Assembly (NCBI GenBank): GCA_964525785.1
Contig: CAZGIX010000008.1
Span: 1 to 53,768, forward strand
Direction of reading: 5' to 3'
Origin: JAQBDA01 sp964525785
Lineage (GTDB): Bacteria; Chloroflexota; Anaerolineae; Anaerolineales; UBA4823
DNA length: 53,768 bases
The notes below the pieces were generated by a model. That model was not told the origin of the DNA. It was given only the letters and a program-made list of their open reading frames with translations, and did no database searches. The position numbers were made by a program, and so were the translations under genes. Shown in pieces: positions 1-8,346 of this stretch; positions within the stretch are counted from its first letter, which is position 1; each line of letters opens with the position of its first letter.

Positions 1-1414
1 GCCGGATTTCAAGAACAGTGCGGTAATAATTGAGCAGCGAATCAGGCTGGTTCTCCTGCTCTTCGACTGAGATACCATCTGCGGGTTTGTTCCAACGATC
101 GGGCTGCATGAACCAGGAGGTTTGATCCGGCCCATCCTCCTGGGTATACCAGTCCATTGGCTCGCGGCGGTAATTGTCATAGTAAGGCGCCCCCCCCTTT
201 TGTCCGGGCATACCGATCTCTTCGCCGTAGTACAGCATCACCGGTCCGGGCAAGCTGGCAAGCAGCGATGCTGCCAGTCGCTGGCGAGCAGGGTCGGCCC
301 CCAGCTCATTGGCAATGCGGTTGGTATCATGGTTGCTTAGAAAACGCAATGGGATGGCCTCAGCCGGGAAGCGCTGCGCTTCAGCCTCGAACAGGCTGGT
401 GATCAAGATCGGGAGCCCCTTGCCTGCCAACATTCCATCCCCGTTGGTGTCCTGGCTTCCCTGCATCAGCTCGTAGAGCGGGAAATCGAACAGGGCATCG
501 AATTGATCGGGGAAGAACTGGCTCAGGTCCGAGGGATTATGCACCCAGGCTTCGCCCAGCAGCAAGGCGTCCGGGTTAGCCTGCTTGATCGCCTGGCGTA
601 ATGCTACCAGGAACTCCCGGGGTGGGAAGGTGATATTATCGACGCGAAAGCCATCCACACCATCGCTGTAATCACCATCTCTATCCAGATCCAACCAGTG
701 CAAGGCAGCGTCAGATAGATAGGCGACCACATCGGGGTTGTAGTGGTTGAAGCGCGGCATCTCCTCATTATCCGCAAAGCCAGCATAGCTGGTATGCGCA
801 TCGTTCAACCACACAAACCAATCACTATACTCTGAATCTGGATTCTGATATGCATTCTGGAAGAGGGGGTTTTGATTGGAGAGATGCGAAGGCACGAAAT
901 CGATGATGATACGCATGTCGCGCGCATGGACAGCAGCCACCAGCTCCTTAAAATCCTTCATCGAGCCGTAATCCGGGTTGATATCCAGGTAATCCGCCAC
1001 ATCATAGCCGTGATCCGACGGAGAAGGATAGACCGGCATCAGCCACAGTGTATCGACGCCCAGGGATTGGATGTAATCCAAACGCCCGGTAATGCCTTTC
1101 AGATCACCCACCCCATTGCCATCGGAATCTGCGTAGGAACGCACGAAGATCTCGTACAGAATGTCATCCTCAAACCAATCGGGCGAGACGTAGGGAATGA
1201 GGGTAGTGGACGGCGTGGGCGTGAGGGCCGGCTCGACCGTAGGCGCTGCGGTTGCCGTAAAGGTTGGACCAGAGGTGGGAGAAACCCGGATGTCTGAAAC
1301 TGGTGTTTGTGTCGGAGTAGGAGACGCCTGGGCGCAGGCTGCCAACAGTATAATGGCAGCCTGCAGCCAAACCACCCCTAATACACCGAGGGGCCGTATT
1401 CTATCCAGCATCAT
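1..1414 (-). CDS. GH13 alpha-amylase-family lipoprotein (partial, 3' end outside window)
   Basis: Secreted glycosyl hydrolase that would cut alpha-glucans at the outer face of the cell. The first residues form a lipoprotein signal ending in LLAAC (Cys about 26), followed by a Thr/Pro-rich linker to about residue 70 and then the GH13 barrel. Catalytic regions are visible: region I DFVPSH, region II GFRVD (nucleophile Asp), region III LLGEAW (acid/base Glu), region IV SNHD. Region I has Ser where most GH13 enzymes have Asn. Two ATGs are adjacent (1414 and 1411) and neither has a well-placed Shine-Dalgarno. It starts 13 bp after the malG-like stop, so it is the last gene of the sugar-uptake operon and probably feeds the transporter with maltodextrins. 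The reading frame is open to base 1, so the C-terminus is missing. Family is secure; exact specificity is not. Confidence 0.9.
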   Translation of the reverse strand, partial: MMLDRIRPLGVLGVVWLQAAIILLAACAQASPTPTQTPVSDIRVSPTSGPTFTATAAPTVEPALTPTPSTTLIPYVSPDWFEDDILYEIFVRSYADSDGNGVGDLKGITGRLDYIQSLGVDTLWLMPVYPSPSDHGYDVADYLDINPDYGSMKDFKELVAAVHARDMRIIIDFVPSHLSNQNPLFQNAYQNPDSEYSDWFVWLNDAHTSYAGFADNEEMPRFNHYNPDVVAYLSDAALHWLDLDRDGDYSDGVDGFRVDNITFPPREFLVALRQAIKQANPDALLLGEAWVHNPSDLSQFFPDQFDALFDFPLYELMQGSQDTNGDGMLAGKGLPILITSLFEAEAQRFPAEAIPLRFLSNHDTNRIANELGADPARQRLAASLLASLPGPVMLYYGEEIGMPGQKGGAPYYDNYRREPMDWYTQEDGPDQTSWFMQPDRWNKPADGISVEEQENQPDSLLNYYRTVLEIR

Positions 1415-1427
1415 AGATGAAGTTACA

Positions 1428-2327
1428 CTATCCTTTGACGCCGCCGACGGTCAAACCGGAGACAAGATAGCGCTGCAGGAGGAAGAACAGCAGGATGATC
1501 GGCACGCTCATCAGGATTGACATGGCGGAGAAATCTGACCAGGGTGTCGAGAACTGCCCGACCATCGAGCGCAGAGCCATCGCCAGGGTGAAACGGGCGG
1601 GATCTTCCAGGAAGCTCCAGGCCATAATAAACTCCGTCCAACCCGTCATAAAGCTGAAGAGGATCGTCACTGCCAAAGCGGGAACTGACAGCGGCAGGAT
1701 AATCTTAGTGAAGGTCTGCGTTACACTGGCGCCATCGATCACAGCGGCCTCTTCCAGCTCTTTGGGCACCGTATCAAAATAACCCTTAAGGTTCCAGATG
1801 GCAAAGGGCAGGGTGCCTGCCGCGTAGGCAATCGCCAGTCCAAGCAGGGTCGCCCGTAGGGCTTCACCTCCAATCCGGATTTGGCTTAACAGCACATACA
1901 GCGGCGCCAGCGTGGCGCTGGCTGGCAGCATCAGCAGCACGATAAATCCCAACATGCCCGCCTGGCGTCCGATGAATTGAAAACGCGAGAATGCATAGGC
2001 AGCCGAGGCACCAAAAACGACCGCAAATACGGATACACCTAGAGATACTACCAGGCTGTTCACCAACAGCTTGCCGAAGGTCATACAGGTCTCGGGTTTA
2101 TTCGGATCCTTGCAAAGCAATTGCCACGGTTCGAAAAGCACCCGGCGAAACGAGTCCATCGAAGCGCCGGGTGGGATAACGGTTAACTCCAATGGCTTAT
2201 CGATATTGCGCGGGTCAAGCGCCATGGAGAAAATCCATAAAAATGGAAATAGCACACTGGCAAGTACCAGCAGCAGGAAAATCTGCAGGCCGATTTGGCG
2301 CAGGATGTCGCGGTTTTTTTTAAGCAT
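1428..2327 (-). CDS. malG: ABC sugar transporter permease, MalG type
   Basis: Inner-membrane permease of a carbohydrate ABC importer (CUT1 family, BPD_transp_1). The 299 aa protein has about six hydrophobic segments. It carries the cytoplasmic EAA loop, here EAAVIDGAS near residue 193, which docks onto the ATPase, and ends in the GVKG tail usual for MalG proteins. GGAGG lies 6 bases before the ATG. It overlaps the MalF-type gene by 8 bp, showing translational coupling. No ATPase gene lies nearby, so a shared MsmX/MalK-type ATPase encoded elsewhere is inferred. Maltodextrin as substrate is inferred from the downstream amylase. Confidence 0.93.
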   Translation of the reverse strand: MLKKNRDILRQIGLQIFLLLVLASVLFPFLWIFSMALDPRNIDKPLELTVIPPGASMDSFRRVLFEPWQLLCKDPNKPETCMTFGKLLVNSLVVSLGVSVFAVVFGASAAYAFSRFQFIGRQAGMLGFIVLLMLPASATLAPLYVLLSQIRIGGEALRATLLGLAIAYAAGTLPFAIWNLKGYFDTVPKELEEAAVIDGASVTQTFTKIILPLSVPALAVTILFSFMTGWTEFIMAWSFLEDPARFTLAMALRSMVGQFSTPWSDFSAMSILMSVPIILLFFLLQRYLVSGLTVGGVKG

Positions 2328-3372
2328 TGTAAGCCTCCGTGGCGCGCGTAATGCGGTTGTTCATCATCGTGATGGTGAACAAGACAAAAAAGACAACAAT
2401 GCTGAATGCAGCAGCCACGCCGTATAGTCTTTGTTCGTAGATCAGCTTAAAAGCCTGTGTCACCAGGATCTCAGTCCGTCCGAACGGCCCGCCCTCAGAA
2501 ATAAAGTAGATGACATTGAACTGGTTGAAGGTCCAAATCGTGCCTAACATGATTGCCGGGACCATTGCCGGGCGGATCATGGGCACAGTGACACTCCAGA
2601 ACTTCTGCCAGCCACTAGCGCCATCGATCTCAGCGGCTTCATACAGCTCGGAAGGGATAGCCTGCAGTGCGCCGGTAGCAACCACCATCATGAAAGGCCA
2701 GCCCAACCAGATATTGGCTAACAAGACACAGAAGAACGCCACCGGCAGGTAGTACAGCAATCCCGAGTCGTGCGCCATCTCCAGCCAGCGGGTATCCGTC
2801 GGGAAGCTGGTGCCTAAGAATTCGTTGATCTTGACGAACAGCAGGTTGATGGCGCCGAAACGGGGATCATACATATTGCGCCAGGTTTGAACAGCGATAT
2901 AGCCAGGGATAGCCCAGGGCAGCACGAATAAGACCCGGTACACCCGGCGACCGATTAGATTTTTGCTGTTTAAGGCTAAAGCAATGATTACACCAAGGGA
3001 GACATGGAAGACGATATTGCTCAATGTCCAGACGATATTGAAGATCAGCAGGCGCAGGAAGTCGTAATTCTCAATCGCCAGGTTGCTGGTGATCACCTTT
3101 ATATAATTATCCACCGCAACGAATGCTGGGGCATATTTCTCCCAAGTCTCCGGTCGAAACAGATTAAACCGTAAATTGGTAATACGGTAGTCGGTAAAGG
3201 ACATACCGACCTGGTAAATTTGCGGCCAGAATGAGATGATGAGCATCAAGATACCGGATGGCAGGATATACAGCCAGGCAGTACGGGAGGTTTTGACTAG
3301 CTTCTTGCGTTCCACCTCTTTTCTTAAGTTTGGATCGACTATGGAAATCGGTGATAGGGTCTGTTGGGCCAT
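2320..3372 (-). CDS. malF: ABC sugar transporter permease, MalF type
   Basis: Second inner-membrane permease of the importer, partner of the MalG-type protein. Six or more hydrophobic segments are visible, and the EAA loop reads EAAEIDGASGWQKF near residue 245. Two in-frame ATGs lie close together (3378 and 3372). AGGAG sits 1 base before the first and 7 before the second, so 3372 (MAQQ...) is chosen. The N-terminal 30 residues are charged and precede the first membrane span. It follows the binding-protein gene after a 140 bp gap containing a perfect hairpin, which may lower permease expression relative to the binding protein. Confidence 0.93.
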   Translation of the reverse strand: MAQQTLSPISIVDPNLRKEVERKKLVKTSRTAWLYILPSGILMLIISFWPQIYQVGMSFTDYRITNLRFNLFRPETWEKYAPAFVAVDNYIKVITSNLAIENYDFLRLLIFNIVWTLSNIVFHVSLGVIIALALNSKNLIGRRVYRVLFVLPWAIPGYIAVQTWRNMYDPRFGAINLLFVKINEFLGTSFPTDTRWLEMAHDSGLLYYLPVAFFCVLLANIWLGWPFMMVVATGALQAIPSELYEAAEIDGASGWQKFWSVTVPMIRPAMVPAIMLGTIWTFNQFNVIYFISEGGPFGRTEILVTQAFKLIYEQRLYGVAAAFSIVVFFVLFTITMMNNRITRATEAYNA

Positions 3373-3441
3373 AATCATGCTCCTCTGTTGTACAGATGGA
3401 TGGCAACCAGTTGTTAGGGGATGCTTATATTATATAACGAA

Positions 3442-3472
3442 CGCGGGTGGAAGGATAATCCTTCCACCCGCG
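3442..3472 (-). terminator. Hairpin between binding-protein and permease genes
   Basis: A perfect 13-bp inverted repeat (CGCGGGTGGAAGG / CCTTCCACCCGCG) with loop ATAAT lies just after the binding-protein stop. On the minus strand it is followed by TTCGTTATATAATATAAG, which is not a clean T-tract, so partial termination or mRNA 3'-end protection is more likely than full stop. The TATAAT after it could also serve as a -10 box for the permeases. The role is inferred from its position, as with the malE-malF intercistronic hairpins of other bacteria. Confidence 0.65.
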
Positions 3473-3512
3473 CTCAAGTCATTTACAGCTTCATGTCAAA
3501 ACCCGGGATTGG

Positions 3513-5903
3513 TCACTGACCACGGATCTCGGCGATAGCAGCGTTGACCGCTTCTTCGGCCGCCACCAGGACAGTAGCCGGGTCTGCGCCTTGCTCGAAG
3601 ACCGACTTCATAGCAGTTTCCGCCGGGCCCCAGTAAGCGCCCATCTCTGGGATGACCGGGAAGGGCACACCAGCCTCGAAAGCGGCAACAGCTTCCTGGC
3701 GCAACCGGTCGGGCACTTCCACGCCCGCTACCGACGGGATGAAGCCCTTGTTGTTCTCAGCCAGGATCGCCTGGGCCTCGGGGGTGAGCAGGTACTCCAT
3801 ATAAGCCCAGCAAGCTGCCTGGTCATTGCCCTCGGCATTGGCATTCATGTACAGGTTATCGTTCTGGACGTAGCCAGACATGCCCGCCGGCCAGGGATCG
3901 ACCTTCAGGTTGTCTTCGCCGATGGCGGCACCCAGGTCGTTCAGGTTCCAGGTACCGTCGATGATGATGCCCGCATTGCCCGTCTTGAACAGGTTGACAT
4001 CGTTGTCGTTGTTGAACTCTGCTGGTCCCGCCTCGGTGAAGCGGTCGAGCAGGGTCAGCCATTCTGCACCTGCCTCGTTATTGAAAACCGGGTCCCCATC
4101 TTCATCCATCAGCCCACCACCCAACGCTGTCAGGTGTGCAAATGCGAAGAATGGACCACGCTCCAAGTCCGCACCAACTACATCGCCTGCAGTGGCTGCC
4201 TGGGCCTTGGCAATCAGGTCATCGAAGGAGGTCGGGGCTTCAGCCACGATCGATTGGTTGCGGTACATCACCACACCCTTCAGAATGTACGGCAAACCAA
4301 CGATGGCTTCCTTGTAGCGCACAGAAGCTAAGGCAGCCGGGTTGATGGTCTGTAGGAATTCCAGGCTGGCTAACGGGCTAATGTCAGCCACCAGCTCAGC
4401 GTTGAAGAGTGCTGGACCCCAGTCGGCAGAGCCGATCAGAACGCATGGACCTTCGCCAGTGGCTGCAGCAGTCTCATACTTGCCCCGTAAGTCCTCGTGA
4501 GGAATGAAGAGAAGGTCAAATTCAATGCCCGGGTACTTCTGCTGGAAGGCTCCTATTGCAGCTGTGACGCCTTCGATCTCTCCCTCTTTCAAGGAGTGCC
4601 ACAGCCTTACGGTGCCGAGTACTTCCGGTTCGGGAGCTGCCTGGCCTCGGATTTCAGCCACAGCGGCATTGACCGAGTTCTCTGCCTGGGCCAGCGCGAA
4701 GTCAGCCTCACCTTTCTCCTCGAAGACCGACTTCATAGCAGTTTCCATCGGGCCCCAGTAAGCGCCCATCTCTGGGATGACCGGGAAGGGCACACCAGCC
4801 TCGAAAGCGGCAACAGCTTCCTGGCGCAACCGGTCGGGCACTTCCACGCCCGCTACCGACGGGATGAAGCCCTTGTTGTTCTCAGCCAGGATCGCCTGGG
4901 CCTCGGGGGTGAGCAGGTACTCCATATAAGCCCAGCAAGCTGCCTGGTCATTGCCCTCGGCATTGGCATTCATGTACAGGTTATCGTTCTGGACGTAGCC
5001 AGACATGCCCGCCGGCCAGGGATCGACCTTCAGGTTGTCTTCGCCGATGGCGGCACCCAGGTCGTTCAGGTTCCAGGTACCGTCGATGATGATGCCCGCA
5101 TTGCCCGTCTTGAACAGGTTGACATCGTTGTCGTTGTTGAACTCTGCTGGTCCCGCCTCGGTGAAGCGGTCGAGCAGGGTCAGCCATTCTGCACCTGCCT
5201 CGTTATTGAAAACCGGGTCCCCATCTTCATCCATCAGCCCACCACCCAACGCTGTCAGGTGTGCAAATGCGAAGAATGGACCACGCTCCAAGTCCGCACC
5301 AACTACATCGCCTGCAGTGGCTGCCTGGGCCTTGGCAATCAGGTCATCGAAGGAGGTCGGGGCTTCAGCCACGATCGATTGGTTGCGGTACATCACCACA
5401 CCCTTCAGAATGTACGGCAAACCAACGATGGCTTCCTTGTAGCGCACAGAAGCTAAGGCAGCCGGGTTGATGGTCTGTAGGAATTCCAGGCTGGCTAACG
5501 GGCTAATGTCAGCCACCAGCTCAGCGTTGAAGAGTGCTGGACCCCAGTCGGCAGAGCCGATCAGAACGCATGGACCTTCGCCAGTGGCTGCAGCAGTCTC
5601 ATACTTGCCCCGTAAGTCCTCGTGAGGAATGAACAGTGTATCAAATGTCACATCAGGATATTTCTCCTGGAAACTAGCAGTGGTAGCTGAGACACCCTCG
5701 ATTTCTCCCTCTTTCAAGGAGTGCCACAGTGTTACAGTGCCCTGGACACTGGGAGCGGGTTCTTCAGTTGCCGCTGCAGGGGCTTCTGTTGCAGCCGGGG
5801 CTTCTGTTGCTTCAGGCGCCTGGGTGGCGGTGGGGCCGCATGCAGCCATAAGCATGGCTGCGATCAGAAGTACACTAAAAATGAACCAAAACTTCTTAGA
5901 CAT
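3513..5903 (-). CDS. Double-domain extracellular sugar-binding lipoprotein (tandem MalE-type)
   Basis: Solute-binding component of the ABC importer, anchored outside the membrane by a lipid. The signal ends in LMAAC (Cys22) and is followed by an Ala/Thr/Glu/Pro-rich linker to about residue 52. Normal family members are about 400-430 aa; this one is 796 aa because it holds two complete binding domains (about 53-420 and 425-796) in one frame. The two domains share an almost identical core but have diverged edges; each begins with GTV(T/R)LWHSLKEGEIEG. Their junction is a short AAPEPE linker. AAGGAG lies 9 bases before the ATG. Two domains in one chain could raise local ligand capture. An assembly error joining two copies is the main alternative. 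Confidence 0.88.
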   Translation of the reverse strand: MSKKFWFIFSVLLIAAMLMAACGPTATQAPEATEAPAATEAPAAATEEPAPSVQGTVTLWHSLKEGEIEGVSATTASFQEKYPDVTFDTLFIPHEDLRGKYETAAATGEGPCVLIGSADWGPALFNAELVADISPLASLEFLQTINPAALASVRYKEAIVGLPYILKGVVMYRNQSIVAEAPTSFDDLIAKAQAATAGDVVGADLERGPFFAFAHLTALGGGLMDEDGDPVFNNEAGAEWLTLLDRFTEAGPAEFNNDNDVNLFKTGNAGIIIDGTWNLNDLGAAIGEDNLKVDPWPAGMSGYVQNDNLYMNANAEGNDQAACWAYMEYLLTPEAQAILAENNKGFIPSVAGVEVPDRLRQEAVAAFEAGVPFPVIPEMGAYWGPMETAMKSVFEEKGEADFALAQAENSVNAAVAEIRGQAAPEPEVLGTVRLWHSLKEGEIEGVTAAIGAFQQKYPGIEFDLLFIPHEDLRGKYETAAATGEGPCVLIGSADWGPALFNAELVADISPLASLEFLQTINPAALASVRYKEAIVGLPYILKGVVMYRNQSIVAEAPTSFDDLIAKAQAATAGDVVGADLERGPFFAFAHLTALGGGLMDEDGDPVFNNEAGAEWLTLLDRFTEAGPAEFNNDNDVNLFKTGNAGIIIDGTWNLNDLGAAIGEDNLKVDPWPAGMSGYVQNDNLYMNANAEGNDQAACWAYMEYLLTPEAQAILAENNKGFIPSVAGVEVPDRLRQEAVAAFEAGVPFPVIPEMGAYWGPAETAMKSVFEQGADPATVLVAAEEAVNAAIAEIRGQ
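3594..4508. repeat. Direct repeat copy A inside the binding-protein gene
   Basis: About 915 bp that recurs at 4719-5633 with a fixed offset of 1125 bp. Comparing the two by eye I see only two differing bases, at 3622-3623, which change one codon (Ala versus Met). Identity breaks off sharply at both ends while the flanks remain recognisably homologous but diverged. Confidence 0.9.
4719..5633. repeat. Direct repeat copy B inside the binding-protein gene
   Basis: Second copy of the 915 bp near-identical block that encodes the core of each sugar-binding domain. See copy A at 3594-4508. The 210 bp between the copies encodes the C-terminal end of domain one, the interdomain linker and the N-terminal start of domain two. 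Confidence 0.9.
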
Positions 5904-6043
5904 GAGAATTCTTCTCCTTTAACTTAGTGATATTAGATGGTTTACTAGGTTGAACCTGCGTTGATAGTAGCCTTGTTTGAATGCGGTGAAGCGTGTTAAT
6001 CGGGACTATTCTTACTACTCTTAATCTCCTCCTCAGGATTTAT

Positions 6044-7279
6044 CTAATCCTGGACTAATTGATCCAGCACGGTGTTAAGTGCTTGCACGACCGCACCCAT
6101 GCTGGATGAACGCCGGCCGAGTAATGCGGTGTTTATGCGCACAACTTGTGCGGCAGAATGTAAGCTGCGTTGTTGGACGACCTGGCGGATGGGTTGTAGA
6201 AGCAAATCGCCCACCTGCGCCACGCCACCTCCGACCACTACCATACCGGGATTGAACATGTTTATCAGGCTGGCGATCGCTATTCCAAGCTGGTTGCCAG
6301 CCTCCATGATGATTTGTTGTGCGACCAGGTCACCCCGTCGGGCTGCTGAAGCAACATCTCTGGCAGTTATTCTCTCCACGGATTCGATGGCAGCTAATTG
6401 AGTGCGCCGCCCTAATCGAACAGCCTCCTGCGCCTGACGGGCGATGGCATACCCACCTGCCACTGCTTCCAGGCAGCCATAGTTCCCACATGTGCACAGG
6501 GGACCATCGCTGATAATCGTGATATGCCCGATCTCTCCAGCCGAGCCGCTGGCGCCACGGTAGATTCTACCATCCAGGAGCAAACCGGCACCTATACCGG
6601 TGCCAACTTTAATATATAGCAGATTACGCTCACCGCGCCCAGCTCCATGCGCCCATTCTCCCAAAGCGCCGAGCTCTGCATCATTGTTCACAGTAACGGG
6701 TCGCTGCCATAAATTGAACAGGTTCTTACGGATTGGATATTGATCCCAACCTGGCATGATCGGCGGATAGCTGACCGTCCCCTCATCCTGGACAACTGGA
6801 CCGGGCACACCTATGCCGATCCCGACCACATCTTCCAGAGAGAGATGCAGCTCTGCAAGGGCGTTGCGAAAATGCTGATCTACCTGCTCCAAACACATTG
6901 CCGGGGGCAGGCTGATATCGAACGGTTTTTCGATTTCGTATTTTACATGGCTGGCAAAGTCGGTGACCAGCAGGCCCAAATGGGTGGCTCCGATATCCAC
7001 ACCTACCAGATAGCCTCGCGAGGGATTGATCTCGAGCAAGACCGGGCGGCGCCCGATCGTCACCGGGCCGTCCTCGGCCTCACGCACCAGTCCCGATTCA
7101 ACCATATCGTTGACGATAGTGGTGATTGCCGAGCGTGTCAAACCAATCTGGCGCGCTAATTCGGCACGTGAGATGCCTCCTGGAGTAAACAATATTAGAT
7201 CCAGGCAAACGCGCTTATGATAATTGCGAAGGGCGAAATCGAACGGCGGTGAATACAATCGGATCTGGACTTCGAGCAT
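6044..7279 (-). CDS. ROK-family transcriptional regulator
   Basis: Probable sugar-responsive repressor. A winged helix-turn-helix lies at about residues 35-65 (LARQIGLTRSAITTIVNDM), followed by a ROK sugar-kinase-like domain. The phosphate-binding motif DIGATH is near 95. The GEIGH sugar/zinc site is at about 248-252, and the zinc cysteines are in CTCGNYGC near 262-269. At 411 aa it is typical of NagC/XylR-type regulators. It lies upstream of the binding-protein gene on the same strand (140 bp gap), so control of the maltodextrin operon is likely. Its promoter contains a palindrome across the -10 box, suggesting self-repression. The ligand is not predictable from sequence. Confidence 0.93.
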   Translation of the reverse strand: MLEVQIRLYSPPFDFALRNYHKRVCLDLILFTPGGISRAELARQIGLTRSAITTIVNDMVESGLVREAEDGPVTIGRRPVLLEINPSRGYLVGVDIGATHLGLLVTDFASHVKYEIEKPFDISLPPAMCLEQVDQHFRNALAELHLSLEDVVGIGIGVPGPVVQDEGTVSYPPIMPGWDQYPIRKNLFNLWQRPVTVNNDAELGALGEWAHGAGRGERNLLYIKVGTGIGAGLLLDGRIYRGASGSAGEIGHITIISDGPLCTCGNYGCLEAVAGGYAIARQAQEAVRLGRRTQLAAIESVERITARDVASAARRGDLVAQQIIMEAGNQLGIAIASLINMFNPGMVVVGGGVAQVGDLLLQPIRQVVQQRSLHSAAQVVRINTALLGRRSSSMGAVVQALNTVLDQLVQD

Positions 7280-7296
7280 GGATTGCTCGCTGGGAG

Positions 7297-7317
7297 TATG
7301 TTAGAGACTATAACATA
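7297..7317. promoter_or_regulatory. Candidate operator palindrome over the -10 box
   Basis: Perfect 7-bp inverted repeat TATGTTA...TAACATA separated by 7 bases (GAGACTA). The -10 hexamer of the regulator's promoter falls inside it, the classic position for repression. Binding by the adjacent ROK protein is inferred, not shown. I did not find a second clear copy upstream of the binding-protein gene. Confidence 0.55.
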
Positions 7318-7335
7318 TTCTTTATTTTATGTCAA
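7307..7335 (-). promoter_or_regulatory. Sigma70-type promoter of the ROK regulator
   Basis: On the minus strand a perfect -35 TTGACA (7335-7330) is followed after 17 bases by TATAGT (7312-7307). The start codon at 7279 lies about 27 bases after the -10, giving a 5' leader of roughly 20 nt. Spacing and both boxes fit the consensus very well. Confidence 0.75.
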
Positions 7336-7419
7336 GATAATTAACTTATATATTATCTATGTTAATCTATCTAACAAGCGGATTACATGCGGAGGTTAGT
7401 ATTCCTCTGAAATCTTCAG

Positions 7420-7425
7420 TATAAT
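7420..7425 (+). promoter_or_regulatory. -10 box giving a leaderless aldolase mRNA
   Basis: TATAAT ends 6 bases before the ATG at 7432, so a normal start distance would place +1 on the A of the ATG. No Shine-Dalgarno lies between. The -35 region is weak. Confidence 0.6.
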
Positions 7426-7431
7426 TGGCGA

Positions 7432-8346
7432 ATGACCTCTCCTCGACAACTCAAAGGGGTGTATGCTGCCGCAATCACCCCTCTCAAATCAGACGGCGCA
7501 ATCGATCTGGATGCAGTCCCAGAATTCATGGGTTTCCTGGCCCGGCGCGGCTGTCACGGGGCGCTGATGCTGGGCACAACCGGCGAAGGACCATCTTTTT
7601 CCCACAACGAGCGAGTTGCTTTGATGCGCGCTGCCCTGCAAGTGCGCCAGGAATTTCCGGACTTCCACCTCCTGGCCGGCACAGGCACCCCCAGCCTGGA
7701 GGAGACGTTTGCCAATACCAAAGCTGCGTTCGAGCTGGGTTTCGACGGCGTGGTAGTCCTGCCCCCATATTATTACCGCAAGGTAACCGACGATGGCCTT
7801 TACAGCTGGTTCGACCAGGTGATCCGGCGTTCGACGCCAGCAGGTGGGGCGTTGTTTGGCTACCATATCCCGGGCGTCACCGGGGTGCCGCTGTCCATTG
7901 AGCTGCTGGCGCGCCTCAAGGAAGCTCATCCTGACCGGTTTGTCGGTGTGAAGGATTCGTCCGGCAGTCTGGAGCATGCTGAGCAGCTGGGACAGCGCTT
8001 CCAGGAAGATTTGTATATCATGATTGGCCACGACAGGGTTTTCGGTCCGGCGCTGCATTCAAACGCCTCCGGCTGCATCACAGCGATGGCTAACATTTGT
8101 TCACCGTACCTGCGCCGGGTCTGGGAGGCGCATTGTTCAGGCGTCTCCGATCCCCGAGCGCAGAGCGCCCTGGAGATGGGCCGGGCAGTAATGGATCAGT
8201 ACCCTCCTGCGCCGCCCTTTATCAAGGCAGTGTTATCTCACCGGTACAATTACCCACGCTGGTCTGTTCGCCCGCCTCTGCAGGACCTCCCACCAGAACT
8301 GGAAGCTCAGGCTATCGCGGGCCTGGATGCAGCCTGTAATGTCTGA
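7432..8346 (+). CDS. DHDPS/NAL-family aldolase (probably not dihydrodipicolinate synthase)
   Basis: Class I aldolase of the DapA/NanA family, 304 aa, the usual length. It has the GTTGEG pyruvate-binding motif (48-53), a catalytic Tyr in YHIPG (Tyr144) and the Schiff-base Lys in VGVKDSSG (Lys174). True DapA enzymes have an Arg just after the Tyr-containing loop (YNVPSRTG) to bind the aspartate semialdehyde carboxylate. Here the matching segment is YHIPGVTG, with no Arg. Cleavage or synthesis of a 2-keto-3-deoxy sugar acid or a related compound is therefore more likely than lysine biosynthesis. It appears to be read from a leaderless transcript and is coupled to the next gene by an 8 bp overlap. 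Confidence 0.85.
   Translation: MTSPRQLKGVYAAAITPLKSDGAIDLDAVPEFMGFLARRGCHGALMLGTTGEGPSFSHNERVALMRAALQVRQEFPDFHLLAGTGTPSLEETFANTKAAFELGFDGVVVLPPYYYRKVTDDGLYSWFDQVIRRSTPAGGALFGYHIPGVTGVPLSIELLARLKEAHPDRFVGVKDSSGSLEHAEQLGQRFQEDLYIMIGHDRVFGPALHSNASGCITAMANICSPYLRRVWEAHCSGVSDPRAQSALEMGRAVMDQYPPAPPFIKAVLSHRYNYPRWSVRPPLQDLPPELEAQAIAGLDAACNV

Noticed and set aside
3591..5456. Long plus-strand open frames of 246 and 319 codons opposite the binding-protein gene
   Set aside because: They are mirror frames of the duplicated GC-rich coding region, have no start signals or families, and repeat simply because the gene repeats.
6034..6052. Terminator of the ROK gene (CAGGATT / AATCCTG hairpin)
   Set aside because: The repeat overlaps the stop codon, has only 7 bp, and no T-tract follows on the minus strand.
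7432..8346. dapA, dihydrodipicolinate synthase
   Set aside because: The Arg of the YNVPSRTG loop is missing and there are no lysine-pathway neighbours.
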